64,000 nucleotides of DNA from Capilliphycus salinus (GTDB lineage Bacteria > Cyanobacteriota > Cyanobacteriia > Cyanobacteriales > Microcoleaceae). Location of the stretch: contig NZ_CP178543.1 in NCBI RefSeq assembly GCF_047276495.1, positions 1,860,001 to 1,924,000 of the forward strand, in the 5' to 3' direction. Shown here one piece after another: positions 29,679 through 38,441 of the stretch. Below the pieces are notes generated by a model. It made no database searches and was not told where the DNA came from. It saw nothing but the letters and a program-made list of their open reading frames with translations. Within the stretch, counting starts at the first letter, position 1. Each line of letters opens with the position of its first letter. Both the position numbers and the translations under genes were made by a program.

Positions 29679-29881
29679 TTGACAAAAGGATAATGGTTTG
29701 GATACAGTTACAAGCGTGTGAGGAGCGAACCAGTGAGGACACCGAGACGAAACACGGCCAGTCGTCGGTGTCCTTTCTGAAAACAACAAATGACGTCTCT
29801 GCTGAATTTGTATGTCATTCCTGTGTGTGTGGTGTGAGGATTTTCGATGCGGTCGGTGTGTCTGACCGCTTTAGTCTTTTC
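29679..29881 (+). ncRNA. Structured leader or small RNA with two Yfr1-complementary sites
   Basis: TTGACA at 29679-29684 and a GATACA at 29701 form a plausible promoter. The transcript would hold GTGTGAGGAG (29716-29725), a 10-bp hairpin AGGACACCGA/TCGGTGTCCT (29736-29774), GTGTGAGGA again (29832-29840), and a GCGGTC/GACCGC stem (29849-29869) followed by TTTAGTCTTTT. The last stem could terminate a free RNA of about 170 nt or attenuate the downstream gene. No strong ORF is present. Confidence 0.4.
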
Positions 29882-29958
29882 AAGTCGAGTGGGGTTAAGG
29901 TCAATCTGGGGTATTCTGGTTTAGTTGTGTGTCCCCTCTCGATGAATCTGAGAATCTG

Positions 29959-31083
29959 ATGAGCGAATATTTTGCCAAAGTTGCCCGAAGTTTGGAGTTA
30001 GTTGCAGCCCGAGAATTGGAAAGCTTAGGTGCTTTGGCGGTGCGTCCCGATTATACTGGAGTATATTTTGAAGGCGATCGCGAATTGCTTTATCGGGTGA
30101 ATCTGTGGTCGAGGACGATTTTTCGGGTATTGGTTCCGATTCATAAATTTTCTTGTTCCGATGCCGAACAACTCTACAAAGCCGCTCAAAGCATTTCTTG
30201 GGAACAATACATTAAACCCGATCAGACCTTCGCGGTTCACTGCACGGGTCGAAATCGTTCGCTCAATCACACTCATTTTAGCGCCTTGCAGGTCAAGAAT
30301 GCAATAGTCGATCAGCAGCGTCAACAGTGGGGCGAACGTTCAAGCATTGACACCGAAGATCCCGATATTGTGATTAATCTCCACATTGACCAAGATCGGG
30401 GAATTCTGAGTTTAGATAGTTCGGGAAACAGTTTACATCGACGGGGATATCGGCCGGCGGTGGGGAAAGCGCCCCTGAAGGAAACTTTAGCCGCAGCGTT
30501 GCTAGAAATGGCGCAATGGCAGCCAAATCTGCCTTTTTTAGACCCGATGTGCGGTTCGGGAACGTTACCCCTAGAAGCGGCGTTGAAGGGGTTGAACGTG
30601 GCGCCGGGGCTGTTTCGAGAGACGTTTGGGTTTATGAAATGGCAGGATTTTGATGGCCAGTTGTGGGACTCGCTGTATCAAGAAGCGGAAAAGAGTCAAT
30701 TATCGGAGTTAAAGGCAATTGTAGCCGGATGCGATCGCGATGGTGAAATCTTAGCTCAAGCGCGTTATAATGCTCAACAGTGTGGAGTCGAAGATCAAAT
30801 TCGTCTGACACAAACAACATTATTTCACCTCGAACCGCCGGCAGATCAAGGTATAATTATCTGCAATCCTCCCTATGGAGAACGGTTAGGTGATGTAAAA
30901 AAGTTGGGAAATTTATATCAACAGCTTGGAGATATTTTCAAGCAACGTTTCAAAGGGTGGACTGCATTCATTCTAACTGGAAATAAAGCCCTAGCCAAGC
31001 AAGTCGGACTGAGAACGGCGCAACGTCTTCCCGTTTACAATGGAACGATTGCTTGCACTTTACTGAAATACGAACTTTACTAA
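29959..31083 (+). CDS. THUMP-domain class I SAM-dependent RNA methyltransferase (RlmL/Trm14-like)
   Basis: The ATG at 29959 gives MSEYFAKVARSLELVAAREL, the usual start of this family; the GTG at 29929 would add a non-conserved extension. A ferredoxin-like/THUMP region (about 1-155, ALQVKNAIVDQQRQQ) precedes the methyltransferase fold: FLDPMCGSGTLPLEAAL as the SAM-binding motif I and IIICNPPYGERLG as the catalytic NPPY motif, typical of N2-guanine or N6-adenine methylation of RNA. About 374 aa, the size of single-domain YcbY/RlmL N-terminal proteins. Whether the target is rRNA or tRNA cannot be told. Only 13 bp separate it from the carbonic anhydrase gene, so the two are likely co-transcribed. 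Confidence 0.88.
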   Translation: MSEYFAKVARSLELVAARELESLGALAVRPDYTGVYFEGDRELLYRVNLWSRTIFRVLVPIHKFSCSDAEQLYKAAQSISWEQYIKPDQTFAVHCTGRNRSLNHTHFSALQVKNAIVDQQRQQWGERSSIDTEDPDIVINLHIDQDRGILSLDSSGNSLHRRGYRPAVGKAPLKETLAAALLEMAQWQPNLPFLDPMCGSGTLPLEAALKGLNVAPGLFRETFGFMKWQDFDGQLWDSLYQEAEKSQLSELKAIVAGCDRDGEILAQARYNAQQCGVEDQIRLTQTTLFHLEPPADQGIIICNPPYGERLGDVKKLGNLYQQLGDIFKQRFKGWTAFILTGNKALAKQVGLRTAQRLPVYNGTIACTLLKYELY

Positions 31084-31096
31084 CAGGCAGCCTCAA

Positions 31097-31855
31097 ATGA
31101 ACAGAATTAAAGGTTGGATGAGTTATTTTCTCATCTTCTTTTTTACCGTGCTAATTATTCCCGTTGCTTGTTCAAACAGTCAGCCAGAAATGGGCGAATG
31201 GGGCTATAAAGGTGAAATTGGGCCGGAAAATTGGGGAGAGTTAAAAGAAGACTTTGCGCTTTGTGAAACCGGACTGCAACAATCTCCAATCAATATTGAC
31301 ACCGAAGCTTTAACACCGAAACCCCAAATAGAATTTAGTTACGATTATACGCCGCTAAGAGTGATTAATCTAGGTCACACCGTTCAGGTCGAGTATGAAC
31401 CCGGAAGTACAATTAAAGTTGATAACAAACAGTATGAATTGAAGCAATTTCACTTTCATTCGCCGAGCGAACATCAGTTAAATGGAAAATCTTATCCGAT
31501 GGAAGTGCATCTAGTTCATCAAAGTTCCGATGGTGAATTAGCAGTCATTGGAATTTTCATGGAAGAAGGAACAAAAAATAGATTTATTTCCAGTATATGG
31601 CCTCATGTACCGAAAGAAACGCGAGAAAATCCTGTTAGTGGAGTGGCAATTAATGCCAGTGCGTTACCTCCTCAAGAACAAGTTTATTTTAATTACACCG
31701 GTTCGTTAACAACACCGCCCTGTAGTGAAGGGGTAAACTGGATCGTATTTGAAAAACCAATTGAAGTTTCAGACGAACAGATTGAATATTTTCGCTCTCA
31801 TTACAATGTCAATGCTAGACCCGTTCAACCTTTAAATGAACGTCAGGTTATTTAA
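31097..31855 (+). CDS. ecaA: Alpha-type carbonic anhydrase (EcaA-like lipoprotein)
   Basis: A 252-aa secreted enzyme that interconverts CO2 and bicarbonate in the periplasm. The signal has a hydrophobic core (YFLIFFFTVLIIPVAC) with a lipobox-like Cys25, so it may be lipidated. Zinc ligands His119 and His121 (QFHFHSPSEH) and His138 (EVHLVHQ) are visible. QSPINI and GSLTTPPCSEGVNW are alpha-CA signatures, and Cys56 with the Cys in TTPPC can form the usual disulfide. The length fits the family. The C-terminus ends RPVQPLNERQVI, and its TAA overlaps the start of a MITE-like element, which may have supplied the stop codon. The gene symbol is by family resemblance only. Confidence 0.92.
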   Translation: MNRIKGWMSYFLIFFFTVLIIPVACSNSQPEMGEWGYKGEIGPENWGELKEDFALCETGLQQSPINIDTEALTPKPQIEFSYDYTPLRVINLGHTVQVEYEPGSTIKVDNKQYELKQFHFHSPSEHQLNGKSYPMEVHLVHQSSDGELAVIGIFMEEGTKNRFISSIWPHVPKETRENPVSGVAINASALPPQEQVYFNYTGSLTTPPCSEGVNWIVFEKPIEVSDEQIEYFRSHYNVNARPVQPLNERQVI

Positions 31856-31992
31856 TACCATTTCTTTCTAATCATGCAACTTTTTCTGTTCGCGTAGCGT
31901 GCCGTCAGGCATCCCCCCCGCGAACGCCACCCCCCTTTTTAAGGGGGGCAAGGGGGGATCAATTTAGATGCAGTTTCATAAAGAATTGGTAT
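31855..31992. repeat. MITE-like element (138 bp) at the 3' end of the carbonic anhydrase gene
   Basis: The ends form imperfect terminal inverted repeats of about 25 bp: ATACCATTTCTTT at left, and the reverse complement of the right end, ATACCAATTCTTTATGAAAC. TA/TAA flanks both ends. The centre has a CGCGTAGCGTG-type repeat and C6/G6 hairpins (CCCCCCTTTTTAAGGGGGG). It is too short to encode a transposase. Confidence 0.65.
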
Positions 31993-32096
31993 AAACAGTG
32001 AACAGCGACCAGTTATCACCTGACCAGTTGATTGGTTGAATGTGATCGCGCTTTGGGATTAAAATGAGGAAACGTTACTCACAAATTCACAATATT

Positions 32097-32354
32097 ATGG
32101 CCGCTCAAGTAGAAATCTATACTTGGAGTTCCTGTCCTTTCTGTATCCGGGCGAAATCACTCCTCAAAAAGAAAGGCGTAGACTTCACCGAGTACGTGAT
32201 CGATGGGGATGAAGAAGCGCGAGACAAGATGAGTCAACGCGCCAATGGTCGCCGTTCCGTTCCGCAAATTTTTATCGACGATCAACACGTTGGCGGTTGT
32301 GACGATATCCATGCGTTAGACGCCCAAGGAAAGCTCGATCCGATGTTAGCTTAA
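32097..32354 (+). CDS. grxC: Glutaredoxin 3 (GrxC)
   Basis: An 85-aa monothiol/dithiol disulfide reductase that uses glutathione. The ATG at 32097 gives MAAQVEIYTWSSCPFCIRAK; an upstream ATG at 32064 would add 11 residues with no family match. The dithiol active site is C13-P-F-C16. SVPQIFIDDQHVGGCDDIHA holds the cis-Pro and the GG glutathione-binding motif. It lies 112 bp upstream of glutathione synthetase on the same strand, a conserved cyanobacterial pairing. Confidence 0.95.
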   Translation: MAAQVEIYTWSSCPFCIRAKSLLKKKGVDFTEYVIDGDEEARDKMSQRANGRRSVPQIFIDDQHVGGCDDIHALDAQGKLDPMLA

Positions 32355-32466
32355 TTTTTGGGATCACAATTTTTGGGATAACAATTGTGTGAAGGTGTAG
32401 CGTGATCGCGCTAGGATAAACAATGCGGCTTGATTGTTGCTCCTTCACCAATACCCTTAAAATCCG

Positions 32467-33450
32467 ATGAAATTTGCATTCATCATAGACCCGATAGAAA
32501 AGCTGAACCCCGGCCATGATAGTAGTGTGGCGATCATGGAAGCCGCCCAAGCTTTGGGTCACGAAGTCTGGATCACCGAAACACACCAACTGACTGTTAT
32601 TCAAGGGAAAGCCTGGGCGAGTCTCATTCCGGTTCGTCTGACTCCGGTTAAACGGGAAGGCGCGCGCTGGATCGCGGCTGAACTTTGGTTTTCGTTGGAT
32701 AAACCGCAGTTACTCGCTTTAGAAGATATGGATGCGGTGTTTATGCGAACCGATCCGCCCGTGACGGTTCCTTATTTGTATGCGACTTATATTCTTGATT
32801 ATATTGACTCTAGAAAAACGTTGGTGATTAATTCACCTCGCGGGTTGCGGGCGGCGAATGAGAAGATGTACGCTTTACAATTTACTGAAGCCATCCCGGA
32901 AACGATTGTCAGTCAAAGTAAACAGGTAATTCGGGAGTTTGTCGAGAAAAAAGAAGCGGCTGTTTTGAAGCCTTTGGGCGGAAAAGCGGGTGAAGGAATT
33001 TTATTTTTGGAACCTGGCGATCGCAATTTTAACTCTTTAATTGAGATTAGCACAAAATTAGGCCGAGAACCGGTGATGGTACAAACTTTTTTACCTGCGG
33101 CGAAAGACGGAGATAAGCGGATTATTTTGTTAGATGGGGAACCAATAGGGGCGGTTAATCGAATTCCGACGGGGAAAGAATTTCGCGGAAATATGGCGGT
33201 TGGCGGACGGGTTGCCCAAGCGGAAATTACGGATAGAGAACGAGAAATTTGTGTTCAATTGGCTCCAAAATTAAAAGAAGATGGGTTATATTTTGTAGGA
33301 ATTGATGTGATTGGCGGCTATTTAACGGAAGTCAATGTTACCAGTCCAACGGGTATTCGGGAGGTGGATTTATTGGATAATGTTAATTTAGGAAAACAGG
33401 TGATTGAATGGATTGAAAATCGAGCTAAATCTAATATGATATCCAACTAA
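32467..33450 (+). CDS. gshB: Glutathione synthetase
   Basis: A 327-aa ATP-grasp enzyme joining gamma-glutamylcysteine and glycine. Features: N-terminal FIIDPIEKLNPGHDSSVAIM, the FMRTDPPV substrate loop, KPLGGKAGEGI (ATP-grasp glycine loop), QTFLPAAKDGDKRII, and a C-terminal DVIGGYLTEVNVTSPTGIRE with the Mg-binding Glu/Asn. The length is normal. With the upstream grxC it forms a redox unit. No terminator is obvious; a hairpin repeat begins 19 bp after the stop. Confidence 0.96.
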   Translation: MKFAFIIDPIEKLNPGHDSSVAIMEAAQALGHEVWITETHQLTVIQGKAWASLIPVRLTPVKREGARWIAAELWFSLDKPQLLALEDMDAVFMRTDPPVTVPYLYATYILDYIDSRKTLVINSPRGLRAANEKMYALQFTEAIPETIVSQSKQVIREFVEKKEAAVLKPLGGKAGEGILFLEPGDRNFNSLIEISTKLGREPVMVQTFLPAAKDGDKRIILLDGEPIGAVNRIPTGKEFRGNMAVGGRVAQAEITDREREICVQLAPKLKEDGLYFVGIDVIGGYLTEVNVTSPTGIREVDLLDNVNLGKQVIEWIENRAKSNMISN

Positions 33451-33468
33451 TTAATGATGGTGATGTAA

Positions 33469-33526
33469 GGGCGGGTTCAGCCTGCGATCGAGGGCGACCA
33501 CTCCCAGATTGAGTTAAACCCGCCCC
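33469..33526. repeat. GGGCGGGTT...AACCCGCCC hairpin repeat, copy 1
   Basis: Ends GGGCGGGTT and AACCCGCCCC are inverted; the interior (about 38 bp, with a GCGATCG) differs from the other copies. It follows gshB. Confidence 0.75.
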
Positions 33527-33629
33527 GCAACCATAAAACGCATTAATCAACCGGAGATCATATAAGCAATAATTTTTTGAATTCACCAATTTGAATTGCA
33601 CTAAAAAACTGACGAATTTGAGTTGAATA

Positions 33630-34742
33630 ATGACGAATAAAATCGGAATTGCAGTGATCGGTACGGGGTTCGGAAAAAAGGTTCATATTCCCGGACTACA
33701 AGACCATCCGCGTACAGAAGTTGTGGCGGTTTATCATCGGGATATTGAGAAAGCCAAAGCAATGGCATCGAGTCATAATATCCCCCATGCGGCTGATAGT
33801 ATTGAGGATATTGTTGGTTTACCGGATGTGACGGGTGTGGCGATTTCAACGCCGCCTTTTTTACATTATGACATGGCGAAGATTGTTTTACAAGCCAAGA
33901 AACATTTATTGTTAGAAAAACCGACAACGTTGACTGTAAATGAAGCGAAAAAACTCTATCAACTCGCCCAACAAAATAACTGTGTAACGGCGTTAGATTT
34001 TGAGTTTAGATTTATTCCAGCTTGGCAACATTTCGCCGAACTTTTGAGTCAAAATTATGTCGGTGAAAAACGGTTAATTAAAATTGATTGGTTGGTTTCG
34101 AGTCGGGCGAATCCTGATCGCAGTTGGAATTGGTACGCCCAAAAAGAAAAAGGCGGTGGGGCGTTGGGGGCTATCGGTTCTCATGCGTTTGATTATGTTG
34201 ATTGGTTGTTCGGAAAAGTGAACCGAATGTGTAGTTTATTAAGCACGTCTATTCCTTTTCGTCCTGACCCCACAGAAGGCGGAAAATTAAAGCCTGTGGA
34301 TGCGGATGATACTTGTAGTTTAATCTTAGAATTAGCGGACGGAACGCCCTGTCAGGTGAGTTTGAGTTCGGTAACATATCAAGGACGCGGACACTGGGTA
34401 GAAGTTTATGGAAGTGAAGGAACGCTAATTTTAGGAAGTGATAATCAACAGGATTATGTACATGGTTTTAAGCTGTGGGGAAGCAAAAACGGAGAGGCGT
34501 TAGCGGAGATTTCTATTCCTGAAAATTTACAGTTTCCCCGCGTTTATCCCGATGGAAGAATAGCGCCGTTTGTGCGGGTTGTTAACCAATGGGTAAGCGG
34601 AATTGAACAGGGAAAATCCTTAATTCCTTCGTTGCGTGAGGGCGTTTATTCCCAGTTGTTAATGGATTTAACTCACGAGTCGAGCGAAACGGGAACTTGG
34701 GTTAATATTCCCGATTTAGAGAGGGTTTTAGCAGGGGAATAA
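33630..34742 (+). CDS. Gfo/Idh/MocA family NAD(P)-dependent oxidoreductase
   Basis: A 370-aa enzyme. The N-terminal Rossmann fold has VIGTGFGKKVHIPGL, and LLEKPTTLTVNEAKKL holds the conserved EKP loop. The C-terminal alpha/beta domain includes GGGALGAIGSHAFDYVDWLF with the catalytic-region His. The length is typical. Substrates in this family are sugars, inositols or biliverdin (BvdR is much shorter), and cannot be predicted here. It stands alone, between two sets of the same GC-rich hairpin repeat. Confidence 0.88.
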   Translation: MTNKIGIAVIGTGFGKKVHIPGLQDHPRTEVVAVYHRDIEKAKAMASSHNIPHAADSIEDIVGLPDVTGVAISTPPFLHYDMAKIVLQAKKHLLLEKPTTLTVNEAKKLYQLAQQNNCVTALDFEFRFIPAWQHFAELLSQNYVGEKRLIKIDWLVSSRANPDRSWNWYAQKEKGGGALGAIGSHAFDYVDWLFGKVNRMCSLLSTSIPFRPDPTEGGKLKPVDADDTCSLILELADGTPCQVSLSSVTYQGRGHWVEVYGSEGTLILGSDNQQDYVHGFKLWGSKNGEALAEISIPENLQFPRVYPDGRIAPFVRVVNQWVSGIEQGKSLIPSLREGVYSQLLMDLTHESSETGTWVNIPDLERVLAGE

Positions 34743-34803
34743 ACAGCAAAATAAAAAGTAGGATGATTGGTGGGGACTAAAGAAGTCGGAAGTCAAAATT
34801 TTT

Positions 34804-34865
34804 GTAGGGGCGGGTTTATGTCAGTTATTGCTAGGAAACATAAATTTGTTCAGAACCCGCCCGTA
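34804..34865. repeat. GGGCGGGTTT hairpin repeat, copy 2
   Basis: GGGGCGGGTTTATG and GAACCCGCCCGTAC bracket an interior that is the same as in copy 3. It is in tandem with copy 3, downstream of the oxidoreductase. Confidence 0.8.
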
Positions 34866-34883
34866 CAAATCTTCTTGTGAGGA

Positions 34884-34944
34884 GGGGGCGGGTTTATGTC
34901 AGTTATTGCTAGGAAACATAAATTTGTTCAGAACCCGCCCCTAC
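34884..34944. repeat. GGGCGGGTTT hairpin repeat, copy 3
   Basis: Identical to copy 2 over more than 50 bp, showing recent tandem duplication. It ends 12 bp before the stop codon of the minus-strand diguanylate cyclase gene. Confidence 0.8.
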
Positions 34945-34955
34945 AGTATTTTTTA

Positions 34956-37900
34956 TCAATCATTGTTGCTGAGATAATAACAATTTCGCCCATTTTCTTT
35001 AGCTTGATAGAGGGCGAGGTCGGCTTTTTTAACTAAACTTTCAGGAGAATTAACTGTCGTTGGATAAGCTTGAGCAATGCCAAAACTGAGGGTAATTTGT
35101 GAACTCACAGATGAACTTTCATGGGGAAGATGAAGTTGGAAAATATCGGCTTGAATATTTTCTACTACTTGAATGGCTCCCAAACTATCAGTATTGGGTA
35201 AAATAATTACAAATTCTTCGCCTCCATAACGAGCGGCTAAATCGGCCGGGCGTCTGACTGCACGCCGAATAGCTTGAGCAACGTTCACCAAACATTCATC
35301 TCCGGCCGGATGACCGTAGGTATCATTATATCGTTTAAAATAATCAACATCGCAGAGAATTAAACACAAAAGACCTTTTTCTCGGATGAGACGATGCCAT
35401 TCTTGATTCAGATATTCATCAAAATAACGACGGTTGGGAAGTTGAGTGAGTTGATCGTGAGTGGCGAGATGTTGAAGTTCTTGATTAACTTGTTGTAATT
35501 GTTGATAAAGTTGAGATTGTTGGATGGCGATCGCGAGTTGATTGGCGACGGTTCGAGCGAGTTCAATTTCAAAAGATTGCCAATCAGAATGTTGGGAATT
35601 TCTAATCAAACTTAGACTTCCCCAAAAAGAAGATTTCCAATAAATAGGAATCAGCAACCAAGCGCCGGGATAGGTGCGAGCATAAGCAGAATTCATTTCA
35701 TCTTCTACCTGATTAATATCGGCAACCTGAACGATTTCAAGTTGTTTAAGTTGGGCGGCGAAGGGTTTATCTTCATCAGAAATTTCGGTTCCCAATGCTT
35801 TTTTAAACTTGGGATCTCGACAATATTCGCCCACATTTAACCAAACTTTTCGTTCGGGTAAATACTGCACAATATGAACCCAATCGGCATAAAGTAATCC
35901 AGCAATTTCATTAGAAGCGGTGGCAAAAATGGTGTTTAAATCTAAAGAGTTGCGAATGGCTTGAATCACTTCGTTAAGTGCGTGTTCTCGTTGGGCTTGA
36001 TATTGGGCATATTGATAAAGTTCGCTTTGGGAAATTGCGATCGCAACTTGATCGGCGAGTTGACGGAGAAGTTCAATTTCTGGGTTTTGCCAAAGTCGGG
36101 GTTCTGAACAATGTTGAGCCACTAAAAGTCCCCATAATTTCTCACCGTGCAGAATAGGAATTACAAGATTTGCTCTAACTTGAAACTCAGCCAAAAGCTG
36201 AATATAACAGTCTGGCAGTCCACTATTATAAATATCTGAAGTGTTTTGAATGCGACCGTGAGTATAGGCGTGGATGCAATCATCGCTCGCTAAACCTTCA
36301 TCAAAGAGGATTTTTCCCCGCAAAGATAACCAGAATTCATTAACTGATTCTGCAATTACAGTCCCTCTTTTATCGGGTTCAAAGCGATAAATTAAAACTC
36401 GATCCGTTTGCAAAAGTTGTCGAATTTCAGCAACGGTTGTTTCTAGAATATTATCTAAATTAAGGGATTGACGAATGCGTTGAGTAACCAGGGTAATGAG
36501 TTTTTCCCGTTGAGCCTGTTCTCGCAATCGTTTTTCATTTTGTTTTCTGGCGGTAATATCCTGTCCGATACCAATTTGACTACCATCGGATAAACGAATA
36601 TTTGTCCAAGATGTTTCTACAATTTCTCCGGTTGCAGTTCGAGTTTGGAAATCTTTCCACTGTCTGTTTGTCGCTTGCATATGAGTCACAACTTGTTGAT
36701 AATCATGGGGATTAGGATAGCATTGGAATAATAGATTTTGTTGTTGCCACTCTGCAAAAGACCAACCCAAAACTTGCTCCATTTCACGATTAATAAATTC
36801 TATTCGCCCCTCGGAATTAAAAAAGGTCAACATGATCGGGATATGATTGAAGATAGCTTCTAGAAGTTCGGTTTTATTTTGTAAGTCTAATTCGGCCCGT
36901 TTGCGAGTGCTAATATCGATAATATAACCAATAATTTCTATTGGCTGACCCCGTTCATCTTTCAGGAGTTGAGCTTGATCGTAAATCCAATGATAGGTTT
37001 GATCGCTGTGTAGACAACGATATTCTATCGTTATTTTTCCTTTTTTAAAAAGGGTTTTAATACCGTTATTAATTGTGCCTAAATCTTCGGGATGAATGCG
37101 AGAGTACCAGAAGTGATGAGGGTTATTGAGAAAGGTTTCGGCATCAAATCCCAAAACGGTTTTCACATTTTCACTAATATAGGTAACTCCATAGTTTCCT
37201 TGAGGTTGACAACTATAAATAATACCCGGACTAGAGGTGAGTAAATGTTGTAAACGATGGCTGAGAGATTGTAGGGCAATTTCTGCTTGTTTGCGATCGC
37301 TAATATCAGTAACGGAACCGAGAACTTGAAGGGGCTTTCCTTTTGCATCTCTTTGAAAGACAATTTCTCGACAGTTCAACCAACGCCATTCCCCGTTTTT
37401 GTGGCGAAATCGATATTCGGTGGAGAGGATTTCATCATCTTGGAGATAATCGAAACGATTGGGCAAACTGTAACATAAATGTCGATCTTCGGGATGAAAA
37501 TGATCGATCAATAATTCGTGTTCCCAAGTGCAAAATTCTTCGGGAGAGTAGCCTAAAATTTCGATGCTCCGTTGGTTGAGATAAAGGCTTTTATTTTCGG
37601 TTAAATCAAAAAGATAGAGAATTTGGGGGACTGTATTGGTAAGTTTTTCTAAAAAACGTTGACTCTCGCGTAGTTTTTCCTCGGCTTGTTTGCGATCATT
37701 AATATCTTTTTCGTTGACTAAAATTAAAGGATTCCCCGTAACTGGATCTTCTGTTTTTCGCGCTTCTATTTTGTGCCAGCATAAACCGTTTTCTGTTTTG
37801 ACTTGAGTTTCTACGCTAAATATTTTTCCTTGATTAATACAGTCTAAGGCTTGCTGTCCCAATTTGGGATCGAGAAAACGATTGAGAAAAATAGAGGAAT

Positions 37901-38408
37901 TATTTGTAGAACTATCATCAAGATTTCCATAACACTTTTGAGCGGCTGAATTTTGCAGCAATAATTCACCCTCTAGACTGTAGAGAGAAATCATAAATGT
38001 GGTATGACGCCAAATTTCAAGTAACCGCAAAATCTCCGGATCAATTTGGGGATTTTGTTGGAGATGACCTTCTACAAGTATGGCTAACTGTCCTTCCTCA
38101 GTTTCAACTTTTGAACAGTGACAGCGAAGATAAATTATTTTTTCTTGAAAATAAATTTTGCAGTTATCCTCAATTATTATGCCCAATTCATGTTTGTTTA
38201 ATCGGTTTAATATTGGGGTAAGTTTAGAGCGAAAATACTGTTTAAAAAGAGGACAAAACTCGTCGAAATTTTCAGCATCGAGCAGTTGCAAAGCCGCATC
38301 ATTTGCCCACTGCACTTGACCGTTTTGTGGATCGTAGAGCCAGATGGGAGCGTGCAGGTATTGAAATGCAGTCAGATAAACCGATGTCAGTTTTTTAAAT
38401 GGTTTCAT
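34956..38408 (-). CDS. Multi-PAS / dual-GAF diguanylate cyclase, one GAF cyanobacteriochrome-like
   Basis: A 1150-aa cytoplasmic sensor. PAS-like segments lie at about 1-120, 127-245, 247-375, 385-505 and 515-625, several followed by DISDRKQAE-type linkers. GAF1 (about 640-800) carries SGLPDCYIQLLAEFQVRANL, which matches the bilin-binding region of phytochrome-family and CBCR GAFs, with Cys734 followed by Tyr instead of the usual His. A second Cys711 (SDDCIHAYTHGR) is nearby. GAF2 spans about 805-970. The C-terminal GGDEF (about 985-1150) has an intact RYGGEEF active site, so cyclic-di-GMP synthesis is expected. No EAL domain is present. It lies on the same strand as the chemoreceptor gene, 33 bp downstream of it, so the two are probably co-transcribed and may link one stimulus to motility and c-di-GMP. 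Confidence 0.88.
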   Translation of the reverse strand: MKPFKKLTSVYLTAFQYLHAPIWLYDPQNGQVQWANDAALQLLDAENFDEFCPLFKQYFRSKLTPILNRLNKHELGIIIEDNCKIYFQEKIIYLRCHCSKVETEEGQLAILVEGHLQQNPQIDPEILRLLEIWRHTTFMISLYSLEGELLLQNSAAQKCYGNLDDSSTNNSSIFLNRFLDPKLGQQALDCINQGKIFSVETQVKTENGLCWHKIEARKTEDPVTGNPLILVNEKDINDRKQAEEKLRESQRFLEKLTNTVPQILYLFDLTENKSLYLNQRSIEILGYSPEEFCTWEHELLIDHFHPEDRHLCYSLPNRFDYLQDDEILSTEYRFRHKNGEWRWLNCREIVFQRDAKGKPLQVLGSVTDISDRKQAEIALQSLSHRLQHLLTSSPGIIYSCQPQGNYGVTYISENVKTVLGFDAETFLNNPHHFWYSRIHPEDLGTINNGIKTLFKKGKITIEYRCLHSDQTYHWIYDQAQLLKDERGQPIEIIGYIIDISTRKRAELDLQNKTELLEAIFNHIPIMLTFFNSEGRIEFINREMEQVLGWSFAEWQQQNLLFQCYPNPHDYQQVVTHMQATNRQWKDFQTRTATGEIVETSWTNIRLSDGSQIGIGQDITARKQNEKRLREQAQREKLITLVTQRIRQSLNLDNILETTVAEIRQLLQTDRVLIYRFEPDKRGTVIAESVNEFWLSLRGKILFDEGLASDDCIHAYTHGRIQNTSDIYNSGLPDCYIQLLAEFQVRANLVIPILHGEKLWGLLVAQHCSEPRLWQNPEIELLRQLADQVAIAISQSELYQYAQYQAQREHALNEVIQAIRNSLDLNTIFATASNEIAGLLYADWVHIVQYLPERKVWLNVGEYCRDPKFKKALGTEISDEDKPFAAQLKQLEIVQVADINQVEDEMNSAYARTYPGAWLLIPIYWKSSFWGSLSLIRNSQHSDWQSFEIELARTVANQLAIAIQQSQLYQQLQQVNQELQHLATHDQLTQLPNRRYFDEYLNQEWHRLIREKGLLCLILCDVDYFKRYNDTYGHPAGDECLVNVAQAIRRAVRRPADLAARYGGEEFVIILPNTDSLGAIQVVENIQADIFQLHLPHESSSVSSQITLSFGIAQAYPTTVNSPESLVKKADLALYQAKENGRNCYYLSNND

Positions 38409-38441
38409 TCTTGAGTATTATTTTGATTGATTAATCCTATT

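Noticed and set aside
29700..29790. Yfr1 gene itself on the minus strand (CTCCTCACAC)
   Set aside because: The minus strand lacks the two flanking stem-loops and terminator that surround the core in real yfr1; the site is better read as its complement.
29693..29959. 88-codon plus-strand frame upstream of the RNA methyltransferase
   Set aside because: It overlaps hairpins and the likely structured leader, and its composition does not look like protein.
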